From Candidatus Villigracilis proximus (GTDB lineage: Bacteria > Chloroflexota > Anaerolineae > Anaerolineales > Villigracilaceae), in the NCBI GenBank assembly GCA_016715195.1, contig JADKBB010000044.1, positions 1 to 30,293 of the forward strand: 30,293 nucleotides of DNA, written 5' to 3'. The notes under the pieces were generated by a model. The model was not told the origin of the DNA, did not search any database, and saw only the letters and a program-made list of their open reading frames with translations. Of the stretch, positions 15,896-23,438 are shown piece after piece; position 1 is the first letter of the stretch; each line of letters opens with the position of its first letter. A program made the position numbers and the translations under genes.

Positions 15896-18048
15896 ATGCA
15901 CTTAAGCGAAACAGTAGTTGGCGGATTTTTCTTTTTAGCCCCGTGGCTGGTCTTTGCGCCCTTAACCGGCTTGCTGATCAATTTGATCTTCAGCAAACAG
16001 TTTAAGTTCAGCGAGAACATGGTCGGCACGGTGGCAAGCCTGGCATCGGGAGCGGCGTTTGTCGTTTCGGTGCTGTTGGCGTATTCAGTCTCGATCAATC
16101 ATGGTGAAGTCGTGCGCTGGCGTTTGGCGGAATGGATCCACATCGGCACCCTCAGCCTCGATTGGACTTTCCGAATCGACTCGCTCTCGACCACCATGAT
16201 GCTGGTCGTTTCGGGCGTGGGCACGCTGATCCACATCTATGCCATCGGATACATGCACGAGGATGTGCGCTTCAAGCACGAAGAGGGACGCTTTACCCGC
16301 TTCTTCCTCTTCCTCAACCTGTTCATTGCAGCCATGATGATTCTCGTCTCAGGCGACTCATACATGATGCTCTTCGTCGGCTGGGAAGGCGTGGGACTTT
16401 GCTCCTTCCTGCTGATCGGCTTCTGGTATGAGATGGACACACTTGGACGGCCATCCTGGGCAAATTCCAATGCGGCCAAGAAAGCCTTCATCACAAACCG
16501 CGTCGGCGACTTTGGTTTCCTGATCGCAGGTTTCCTGATGTTCTGGTATCTCGGTTCCTTCCAGTTCGATGAGGTGTTCGAGGCCGCCAAAACAGCTCCC
16601 CCAGGAATCATTGTCGCGATCACCCTTTTTATGTTGGTGGGTGTGGCTGGTAAATCAGCGCAGATTCCGCTCTACATCTGGTTGCCAGATGCGATGGCCG
16701 GCCCGACACCAGTCTCGGCTTTGATCCATGCCGCCACAATGGTGACCGCAGGCGTTTACCTGATTACACGTTCTGCTGAAATTTATACGCTTGTACCGCA
16801 GGCGCAATATATTGTTGCAATGGTCGGCGCAGGGACAGCACTCTTCGCTGCGACGATTGCAGTCGGTCAATACGATATTAAGAAAGTTTTGGCCTACTCC
16901 ACCATTTCCCAACTCGGCTTCATGGTTGCCGCAGTCGGTATGGGCGCGTACACCGCAGGCATGTTCCATCTCATTACACATGCCTTCTTCAAGGCCTTGT
17001 TATTCCTTTCGGCTGGTTCTGTCATCCTCGGGCTTGAGCGCGGACATCATCACGCGGCTCATCATGCCGCGCATGACGATCATGGAAAAGGAAAAAGAAA
17101 GAAGGAAAAAAAGACGATCATGGTCATGGCGATGAACATGGTGAAGTATTCGACCCGGGCGATATGCGCAACATGGGCGGACTTCGCAAGACCATGCCCG
17201 TCACCTTCTGGCTCTACATGATCGGCACGCTTGCGCTCGCTGGTATCGTTCCGTTCGCAGGCTTCTGGTCTAAGGATGAAATTCTGCTTGATGCCAGTCT
17301 GCATTACCCAAGTGTCTACGGCCAGTTAACGCTCGCTGCATTCCTAACTGCCTTCTATATGGGACGTCAGGTGTGGATGGTCTTCTTCGGTACACCGCGA
17401 CACGAAGCTGCGGCGCACGCCGAAGAAAGCCCCAAAGTGATAACCGTGCCGCTTATGGTCCTCGCAGCTTTATCGGTCCTGGGTGGTGCGTTGAATCTGC
17501 CCTTCGAAGGCTTCCACAATCTCGGTCATTGGCTGGGATATACCCTCGGCGAAGTCGAATCCCTTCCGCTTGATTTGCCGGTCGCGGGCATTTCCACAGC
17601 CCTTGCGCTCGCTGCTATTTTTATTTCATGGCTTATCTACGGACGCAATCCGCTCAAGTCCGGCCAGATCGATCCGCTCAAAAAGCCGCTTGGATTTATC
17701 TTCACCGGCATGGAAAACAAATGGTTTGTGGATGAAGGATATTTCGCCGTCATCATCAATCCATTCAAGCAGTTATCCAAATTCCTTGCGGATGTGATCG
17801 ACTGGCGCTTCTGGCATGACTTTGTACATGATACGGTTATTCTGGGAACTTACAACTGGCTGAGTGAAGTCGCGTTGACCAAGTATGCCGACCAAAAAGG
17901 TATTGACGCTTTCGCAAACTGGCTCGGCACAGCAACTCAATGGGTTTCAGGAATCATGCGCAAGGTCCAGAACGGATTCGTGCGTTCATATGCGCTCTCT
18001 GTCATGTTGGGCGTCGTGTTGATTTTAGGATATCTTATTTTTAAATAG
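15896..18048 (+). CDS. nuoL: NADH-quinone oxidoreductase subunit L (one frameshift)
   Basis: NuoL is the distal antiporter-like proton-pumping subunit with the long lateral helix. The first frame (15896 onward) contains the antiporter core: NLFIAAMMILVSGDSYMMLF with GWEGVGLCSFLLIGFWY, then KSAQIPLYIWLPDAMAGPTP and the helix-7/8 region ending LFLSAGSVILGLERGHHH. After an A-rich tract at 17086-17114 it would run off into a wrong frame ending at 17221. The -1 frame continues DDHGHGDEHGEVFDPGDMRN, MGGLRKTMPVTFWLYMIG and GFWSKDEILLDAS to 18048. With one more A the protein is 717 residues, slightly above the usual 610-670 because of a His/Lys-rich loop. The break is at aaaaaaag, either a homopolymer miscount or a -1 slippage site. 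Confidence 0.94.
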
Positions 18049-18110
18049 TCAAAGGTCCAAAGTCAAAAGTCAGACCTCGACCTTTGACCTTCGACGATCT
18101 TGCACTTGAG
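18048..18110. repeat. Palindromic repeat in the nuoL-nuoM spacer
   Basis: An exact 10-bp inverted repeat, gtcaaaggtc (18048-18057) with gacctttgac (18079-18088), is surrounded by further AAAGTCA and CGACCTT words. There is no T tract. The gaggat sequence before nuoM ATG 18119 is the ribosome binding site. Confidence 0.65.
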
Positions 18111-18118
18111 GATAGAAC

Positions 18119-19633
18119 ATGGAATTTCTTTTGCAACCTCTTACTCTTCTGACCTTCTTCCCGCTCGTGGGCGTGCTTGTACTTCTCTTTATGAAGTCCG
18201 AAGCGAAGACCGCCATTCGCTGGGTCGCAATGGTTACCACCCTGATCACGTTTGGTATTTCACTTTGGGTGCTCGCGCAATTCAAAGCATCCAATCCTGA
18301 TCTTCAATTGGAAGCCAAATACCCGTGGATCAATGTCGCCGGCTGGAACATCTACTATTATCTTGCGGTAGATGGCTTGAGCATTCTGCTTGTTTTGCTC
18401 ACCGCCTTCCTGACACCGATCTCCATCCTCTCCACGTGGACAGCCGTGGAAGACCGCGTCAAGGACTTCATGATCTTCTTCCTGCTTTTGGAAGTGGGCA
18501 TGATGGGCGTTTTCCTCGCGCAGGACCTTTTCATGTTCTACATCTTCTGGGAATTCACCCTCGTGCCGATGTACTTCCTGATCGGCCTGTGGGGCGGACC
18601 ACGCCGCATTTATGCCGCGGTCAAGTTTTTCCTTTACACAATGGCTGGCTCCATTTTGATGTTGGTTGCAATTCTCTTCCTCGGCGTCAAGACGGGTACA
18701 TTCAACGTTCCTGATATGCTCGCCGCATTACCAGGGCTTTATTCATCAGGCATGATCAACCCACAGACACAAATGCTTTTGTTTGTGGCCTTTGCGGCTG
18801 CCTTTGCCATCAAAGTTCCAATGTGGCCTTTACATTCGTGGCTGCCCGATGCCCACGTGGAAGCGCCAACTGCAGGTTCTGTGATTTTGGCTGGCGTTCT
18901 GCTCAAGATGGGTACCTACGGCTTCCTGCGCTTCAACATTCAACTCTTCCCGAATGCCACCATCGAAGCCGCCCCGTGGATCGCGCTTCTCGCGACCATC
19001 GGCATCATTTATGGTGCGGCAGTTTCATACGCCCAGTCTGATGTGAAAAAACTGGTTGCGTATTCATCCGTCAGTCACCTTGGATTTGTCATGCTCGGTA
19101 TGTTCGCGCTCAATGCTGAAGGTGTGTCTGGTGCGATTTTGCAAATGATCAATCACGGGTTAAGCACCGGCGCGTTGTTCCTTCTCATCGGTATGGTCTA
19201 CGAACAGACTCATACACGCGAGATCAAAGTCTACGGCGGCCTGTGGAAAGTCATGCCGATCTTCGGCACGGTCATGTTGATCTCCTCACTTTCTTCGATG
19301 GGTCTGCCTGGCTTGAACGGCTTTGTCGGCGAATTTACCATCTTGCTTGGCGCGTTCGGCTCAAAGGCGATTGGCAGTCCTTGGTACGCGGGTATCTCCG
19401 CCATCGGTGTCATCATGGCGGCGGTTTATATTCTCTACATGTTCCAGAAAATGTTCCTCGGCCCTGCCGGTGAGATCACGAAACATCACGAACTAAAAGA
19501 CCTCAACTGGCGCGAAATTCTCACTGTTGCCCCCTTGTTGATCTTCATGTTCTGGATCGGTCTCTATCCCGCCCCGTTCTTCAACTTGATAGCTCCTGCT
19601 GTTGAGAAACTTTTATCCGCGTTACCTTTATAG
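18119..19633 (+). CDS. nuoM: NADH-quinone oxidoreductase subunit M
   Basis: NuoM is the middle antiporter-like proton-pumping subunit. It has 504 residues, the usual length, with about 14 hydrophobic segments. Signatures: FFLLLEVGMMGVFLAQDLFM and FYIFWEFTLVPMYFLIGLWG with the conserved glutamate of helix 5; then FAIKVPMWPLHSWLPDAHVE, APTAGSVILAGVLLKMGTYG and the lysine-bearing SYAQSDVKKLVAYSSVSHLG. The start has a GAGGA Shine-Dalgarno sequence. Repeat-filled spacers lie on both sides. Confidence 0.97.
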   Translation: MEFLLQPLTLLTFFPLVGVLVLLFMKSEAKTAIRWVAMVTTLITFGISLWVLAQFKASNPDLQLEAKYPWINVAGWNIYYYLAVDGLSILLVLLTAFLTPISILSTWTAVEDRVKDFMIFFLLLEVGMMGVFLAQDLFMFYIFWEFTLVPMYFLIGLWGGPRRIYAAVKFFLYTMAGSILMLVAILFLGVKTGTFNVPDMLAALPGLYSSGMINPQTQMLLFVAFAAAFAIKVPMWPLHSWLPDAHVEAPTAGSVILAGVLLKMGTYGFLRFNIQLFPNATIEAAPWIALLATIGIIYGAAVSYAQSDVKKLVAYSSVSHLGFVMLGMFALNAEGVSGAILQMINHGLSTGALFLLIGMVYEQTHTREIKVYGGLWKVMPIFGTVMLISSLSSMGLPGLNGFVGEFTILLGAFGSKAIGSPWYAGISAIGVIMAAVYILYMFQKMFLGPAGEITKHHELKDLNWREILTVAPLLIFMFWIGLYPAPFFNLIAPAVEKLLSALPL

Positions 19634-19725
19634 TAAGACCGTTGACCGTAGACCAAAGACCGTCGACCAGTTTTGTTAACTGTTCACTGTCCACTGTCCA
19701 CCGTCTGCCGTCAAGATTTTCGGAG
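19634..19725. repeat. Degenerate heptamer-like repeats in the nuoM-nuoN spacer
   Basis: The 97-base spacer is built almost entirely of GACCGTNGACC variants (gaccgttgaccgtagacc, aaagaccgtcgacc) followed by ACTGTCC variants (actgttcactgtccactgtc). It resembles the short tandemly repeated repetitive sequences known in cyanobacterial genomes. The nuoN ribosome binding site cggagcg follows. Confidence 0.7.
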
Positions 19726-19730
19726 CGTTC

Positions 19731-21191
19731 ATGACGCAAACTGATTTTTACGCTAATTTTTACTCCATCATTCCATTGACAGTCCTTGTCGCATGGGCGA
19801 GCATACTTCTGCTCGTAGACCTCTTCATCCCGAAGGGACGCAAGGGCATCACCGCTTTCCTCGCGGCGCTTGGCCTGGCCGCCACCCTGAGTTTTATCAT
19901 CTGGCAAACGCTGGTGGGTGTTGAGCGCACAGGCTTCAATGGCATGGTGACTCTCGATGGCTTTTCCCTGTTCGTCAACGCGCTGGTCATTATCAGTGGT
20001 TTACTCGGCATTGCCCTCGCCTATGGCTATCTCAAACGCATGAAGCTTGAGCGCGGCGAATATTACGTGCTCATGCTCTTCAGCATTACCGGCATGATGT
20101 TGATGGCGCAAGCCTCAGACCTCATCATCGTCTTCCTCGCGCTTGAATTACTGTCCATCCCGTTGTATGTGCTGGCGGCCTTCGCCCGTCCCAATTTGCA
20201 GTCTGAAGAAGCCGGCGTCAAATACTTCCTGCTCGGCGCATTCGCCACCGGATTTATCGTCTACGGCACCGCCCTGATCTTCGGCGCGACCGGAACCACA
20301 TCTCTGAGCGGAATCTTCTTCGCCGCTTCGCACGAAACCCCAAGCCTGCTCCTAACCATCGGGGCTGCTCTGCTCCTCGTCGGCTTTGGCTTCAAGGTTG
20401 CGGCTGTTCCCTTCCACATGTGGACTCCAGACGTGTACCAGGGCTCTCCAACAGCTGTGACGGCATTCATGTCCTCTGGTGCGAAGATCGCTGGCTTTGC
20501 GGCTTTACTACGCGTTTTCGCCACTGCATTCCCCGCCCTCTCCGCTGACCTGACCGGCGTCCTCTGGGTGCTTGCCGCCCTGACCATGGTGGTTGGTAAT
20601 CTCACCGCCATTTCGCAAACAAACATCAAACGCTTGTTGGCATATTCCAGCATTGCGCACGCGGGCTATATCCTGATGGCCTTTGTGCCTTATGGCAATA
20701 AAGAAGTTTTGCCGATCTCAATTGCCGCCGGTTTGTTCTATCTCGTTTCCTACGTTGTGACCAACTTCGGCACATGGGGTGTCGTGATCGCACTTGAAAA
20801 AGCCGAAGGCAAGGGACTTGAGATCGCAGATTATGCCGGCCTCGCGAAGAAATGCCCCGCCCTCGCCGCCGCCATGACCGTCTTCATGCTCTCCTTCATT
20901 GGCTTCCCGCCCACATTGGGCATGGTCGGCAAGTTCTATCTTTTCCGTGCTGTCATCGCCGGCGGATATCCCGGCCTCGCCATCATCGGCGTGGTCACCT
21001 CGCTGGTCTCAGCCTATTACTATCTGCGTATTGTCGTCAACATGTATATGCGCGAAGGTGACCCCACCATCGAACGCGAAATGTGGCTGGACTTCACAAC
21101 CATGTCCACCGCGATTGCCACAGTGGTGTTGAGTTTCGTTCCACAGTGGTTGTTCCTGTTGGCAAGTACTGCAGTGTTGAGGTTATTCTAA
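19731..21191 (+). CDS. nuoN: NADH-quinone oxidoreductase subunit N
   Basis: NuoN is the proximal antiporter-like proton-pumping subunit. It has 486 residues, the normal length. Signatures: FLALELLSIPLYVLAAFARP with the conserved glutamate, EEAGVKYFLLGAFATGFIVY, then KVAAVPFHMWTPDVYQGSPT and SQTNIKRLLAYSSIAHAGYI with its conserved lysine. CGGAGCG lies upstream of ATG 19731. It is the last gene of the operon; a strong terminator begins 29 bases after the stop. Confidence 0.97.
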   Translation: MTQTDFYANFYSIIPLTVLVAWASILLLVDLFIPKGRKGITAFLAALGLAATLSFIIWQTLVGVERTGFNGMVTLDGFSLFVNALVIISGLLGIALAYGYLKRMKLERGEYYVLMLFSITGMMLMAQASDLIIVFLALELLSIPLYVLAAFARPNLQSEEAGVKYFLLGAFATGFIVYGTALIFGATGTTSLSGIFFAASHETPSLLLTIGAALLLVGFGFKVAAVPFHMWTPDVYQGSPTAVTAFMSSGAKIAGFAALLRVFATAFPALSADLTGVLWVLAALTMVVGNLTAISQTNIKRLLAYSSIAHAGYILMAFVPYGNKEVLPISIAAGLFYLVSYVVTNFGTWGVVIALEKAEGKGLEIADYAGLAKKCPALAAAMTVFMLSFIGFPPTLGMVGKFYLFRAVIAGGYPGLAIIGVVTSLVSAYYYLRIVVNMYMREGDPTIEREMWLDFTTMSTAIATVVLSFVPQWLFLLASTAVLRLF

Positions 21192-21220
21192 AAATATAAT
21201 CAATAAGTGAATGATTATTT

Positions 21221-21252
21221 GCGGGACGGCGTTTTTGCCGTCCCGCTTTTTA
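21221..21252 (+). terminator. Intrinsic terminator of the nuo operon
   Basis: A perfect 10-bp GC-rich stem, gcgggacggc (21221-21230) with gccgtcccgc (21237-21246), has a 6-base loop gttttt. It is followed by tttttat. Confidence 0.95.
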
Positions 21253-21354
21253 TTGTGTGTGGACATTACCTTTATGAAATACAAATAGACCCTTCAGAAG
21301 GGGTTGCGGCTGGGGGAGGTAATTAAGTGTTTTATTAGAGAATATTCTAGTATA

Positions 21355-21382
21355 TTGACAGCCTGTAAGTAAGATGTAAAAT
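21355..21382 (+). promoter_or_regulatory. Promoter of the FAS1 lipoprotein gene
   Basis: A consensus -35 TTGACA (21355-21360) and a -10 TAAAAT (21377-21382) are separated by 16 bases. The expected start is near 21389, about 65 bases before the gene. The rest of the 250-base nuoN-FAS1 spacer, apart from the terminator, shows no gene. Confidence 0.75.
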
Positions 21383-21453
21383 AGAGACAATATATGGACA
21401 AAACCTGTTCAAAATATTGTCAAAAATGCTATATCTTATAAATGGAGAAAAAA

Positions 21454-22431
21454 ATGAAACGCTTTTCAATGTTCACAATGTTAATGGTAGTCACCTCACT
21501 CATTCTGGCCGCTTGTGCGCCCGCGGCCACCCCTGCTCCTACCGCTACACAGGCTCCTGAGCCCACTGCAACCCCTGAGCCGATGCTCAAGGACATCGTC
21601 GATACGGCTGTTGCAGATGGCCGCTTTACAACGCTTGTAGCGGCTGTAGGAGCCGCCGAATTGGTTGATACGCTCAAAGGCGAAGGCCCGTTCACTGTTT
21701 TTGCCCCCACCGATGATGCATTCGCCGCTTTGCCCGCTGGCACAGTTGACGAATTGCTCAAGCCTGAAAATAAGCAGCAATTGACCGACATTCTGCTTTA
21801 CCATGTGGTTTCTGGCAAGGTGATGGCCGCCGATGTGACCGCTCTGACCAGCGCCACCACCGTGCTTGGCAAGGATGTGGCCATAAAGGTTGATATGGGC
21901 AATGTTTACATCAACGAAGCAAAAGTAATCATCACTGATATCGAGACCTCCAATGGTGTGATCCACGTAATCGATGCAGTTCTTCTTCCGCCTGCCGAGG
22001 ATGCTGCGATGGAAACAAACACTATCGTTGATATTGCAGTAGCTGACGGACGCTTCACAACCCTCGTGGCTGCTCTTGGCGCTGCCGAACTGGTCGAAAC
22101 TTTGAGTGGTGAAGGTCCCTTCACAGTTTTTGCCCCCACTGACGATGCTTTCGCTGCATTGCCCGCTGGCACCTTAGACAGTCTGCTTCTGCCCGAAAAC
22201 AAACAGCAATTGACAGATATTTTGCTCTACCATGTAGTCTCTGGCAAGGTCATGGCTGCGGACGTGGTTACTCTTACCAGCGCCACAACAGTTCTCGGCA
22301 AGGATGTTACCATCACCGTCAAGGATGGCAATGTCTTCCTGAACGATACCGTACAAGTCATCATCACAGATATTGAAGCCTCGAATGGTGTAATTCATGT
22401 AATTGACGCGGTACTCCTCCCGCCTCAGTAA
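21454..22431 (+). CDS. Lipoprotein with two fasciclin (FAS1) domains
   Basis: FAS1 domains are extracellular adhesion or binding modules found from bacteria to animals. The N-terminus MKRFSMFTMLMVVTSLILAAC is a lipoprotein signal with a lipobox ending at C21. A Pro/Thr/Ala linker (PAATPAPTATQAPEPTATPE) follows, typical of cell-surface tethering. Two FAS1 domains come next, at about residues 46-183 and 190-325, each with GPFTVFAPTDDAFAALPAGT and LLYHVVSGKVMAADV and closing with SNGVIHVIDAVLLPP. The start at 21454 is preferred because GGAG (21444-21447) is correctly spaced; the ATG at 21442 would overlap that site. The natural ligand cannot be told from sequence. The gene has its own promoter and terminator. 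Confidence 0.95.
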   Translation: MKRFSMFTMLMVVTSLILAACAPAATPAPTATQAPEPTATPEPMLKDIVDTAVADGRFTTLVAAVGAAELVDTLKGEGPFTVFAPTDDAFAALPAGTVDELLKPENKQQLTDILLYHVVSGKVMAADVTALTSATTVLGKDVAIKVDMGNVYINEAKVIITDIETSNGVIHVIDAVLLPPAEDAAMETNTIVDIAVADGRFTTLVAALGAAELVETLSGEGPFTVFAPTDDAFAALPAGTLDSLLLPENKQQLTDILLYHVVSGKVMAADVVTLTSATTVLGKDVTITVKDGNVFLNDTVQVIITDIEASNGVIHVIDAVLLPPQ

Positions 22432-22465
22432 ACATCTCACTCCTCCTAGACTGAAGTATAAGAAG

Positions 22466-22496
22466 AAAGGACAGGCAATTTGCCTGTCCTTTTGAT
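22466..22496 (+). terminator. Intrinsic terminator after the FAS1 gene
   Basis: A 12-bp stem, aaaggacaggca (22466-22477) with tgcctgtccttt (22481-22492), has loop att and runs into a short T-containing tail. Confidence 0.85.
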
Positions 22497-22549
22497 TCTG
22501 ATATTTGTGCTGTGCCCCAGGCAGAATAAGATGGGGGTAAAATCCTCCC

Positions 22550-23209
22550 ATGAAAAAAGACACCATTAAAGGCCGTGCAATTTATGTGCTTATTCTGATC
22601 GTGCTCTTAAACGTGATCTACCCCATTACAAGCAATGGGAATGTCACAGCATTGATTATTTATCAAATCTTGTACGCGGGATTATTTGTGGCGGGAATCT
22701 TCATTGCCAGTGACAGCCGTGCCCACCTGATATGGTCTGCCAGTATCGCGGTTGTCTGGCTGGTTGTTGCAATTTTATACGCGCTTGACCCGGCCAGTTT
22801 CTGGAAAACCCAGATGACATATTTTATTCTCTTGATATTTCATATCACCATTATCTGGGTCTTGATGAGATTTATTTTTACATCTGAATCTGTCAACGCG
22901 GATGTGATCTACGCCGCCGCTGCCGTGTATTTCCTGCTCTCGTTTCTATTCGTCCCCATTTATGGCATGTTGGAAGTGGCTGCCCCCGGTTCTTTTATCG
23001 ATAACACCCTCGGCACAGCGGTTTCATGGCAACAACTTGTTTATTTCAGCCTAATCACGCTCAGCACTGCGGGCTATGGCGATGTGCTCCCTGCCAGTCA
23101 GTGGGCGCGGATGCTGGCCGGACTTGAAGTGACCATCGGTGTACTTTATGTTGCCATCTTAATGGCGCGGCTGGTTAGTATGTACGAGATACACCGAAAG
23201 CCGCAGTAA
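22550..23209 (+). CDS. Potassium-channel-like membrane protein (Ion_trans_2 type)
   Basis: The protein has 219 residues and about six hydrophobic segments (11-26, 34-52, 60-79, 91-110, 119-138 and 186-209). Between the last two is a pore loop, WQQLVYFSLITLSTAGYGDV (about 160-179), whose filter reads T-A-G-Y-G-D where most K+ channels have T-V-G-Y-G-D. No segment has the regularly spaced Arg/Lys of a voltage sensor, and there is no cytoplasmic RCK/TrkA domain; the C-terminus ends shortly after the last helix. The role as a K+-conducting channel in the cytoplasmic membrane is inferred from the pore motif. The ATG at 22550 follows a GGGGG tract but lacks a clean Shine-Dalgarno sequence. It is a single-gene unit between two terminators. 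Confidence 0.85.
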   Translation: MKKDTIKGRAIYVLILIVLLNVIYPITSNGNVTALIIYQILYAGLFVAGIFIASDSRAHLIWSASIAVVWLVVAILYALDPASFWKTQMTYFILLIFHITIIWVLMRFIFTSESVNADVIYAAAAVYFLLSFLFVPIYGMLEVAAPGSFIDNTLGTAVSWQQLVYFSLITLSTAGYGDVLPASQWARMLAGLEVTIGVLYVAILMARLVSMYEIHRKPQ

Positions 23210-23214
23210 ACTTA

Positions 23215-23242
23215 TTGACATGGACTTTCTTTGCGGTATAAT
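23215..23242 (+). promoter_or_regulatory. Consensus promoter of tRNA-Lys
   Basis: A perfect TTGACA (23215-23220) and a perfect TATAAT (23237-23242) are separated by 16 bases. The start would be near 23249, nine bases before the tRNA 5' end. It begins six bases after the stop of the upstream channel gene. Confidence 0.9.
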
Positions 23243-23257
23243 ACCGTCCGCGTGTAT

Positions 23258-23330
23258 GGCCGACTAGCTCAATTGGCAGAGCAAATGACTCTTAATCATT
23301 TGGTTCTGGGTTCGAGTCCCAGGTCGGTCA
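23258..23330 (+). tRNA. tRNA-Lys (anticodon CTT)
   Basis: This 73-base cloverleaf decodes AAG. The acceptor stem pairs ggccgac with gtcggtc (one G-T pair). The D arm is gctc...gagc. The anticodon stem aatga/tcatt holds the loop ctcttaa with CTT at positions 34-36. The T arm is ctggg-ttcgagt-cccag, and the discriminator base is A. The 3' CCA is not encoded (acac follows), so it must be added by a nucleotidyltransferase. A consensus promoter and a terminator make it a single-gene unit. Confidence 0.97.
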
Positions 23331-23337
23331 CACAAGT

Positions 23338-23371
23338 AAAACAGCCCGTTGATTGGGCTGTTTTTTGTTTT
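23338..23371 (+). terminator. Intrinsic terminator after tRNA-Lys
   Basis: A 10-bp stem, aaaacagccc (23338-23347) with gggctgtttt (23355-23364), has loop gttgatt and is followed by ttgtttt. It faces the end of the convergent histidine kinase gene. Confidence 0.9.
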
Positions 23372-23438
23372 AATTCTTGCGGCCTGGGGGCTGGTGTGTA
23401 CACATTCTGGGGTATTCGTGTTTGTGGCGGAAATCTGA

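Noticed and set aside
17164..18048. A separate gene for a truncated NuoL-like protein starting at MRNMGGLRK
   Set aside because: It has no ribosome binding site. The upstream codons in its frame (DDHGHGDEHGEVFDPGD) continue the NuoL sequence, so it is the C-terminal half of nuoL.
14945..19730. CRISPR-like arrays in the nuo spacers
   Set aside because: The repeated words are only 6-12 bases, imperfect, and have no regular unique spacers. No cas gene is present.
23372..23438. Possible small gene between tRNA-Lys and the kinase
   Set aside because: The open frame across it runs through the tRNA and its terminator; there is no ribosome binding site or recognisable product.
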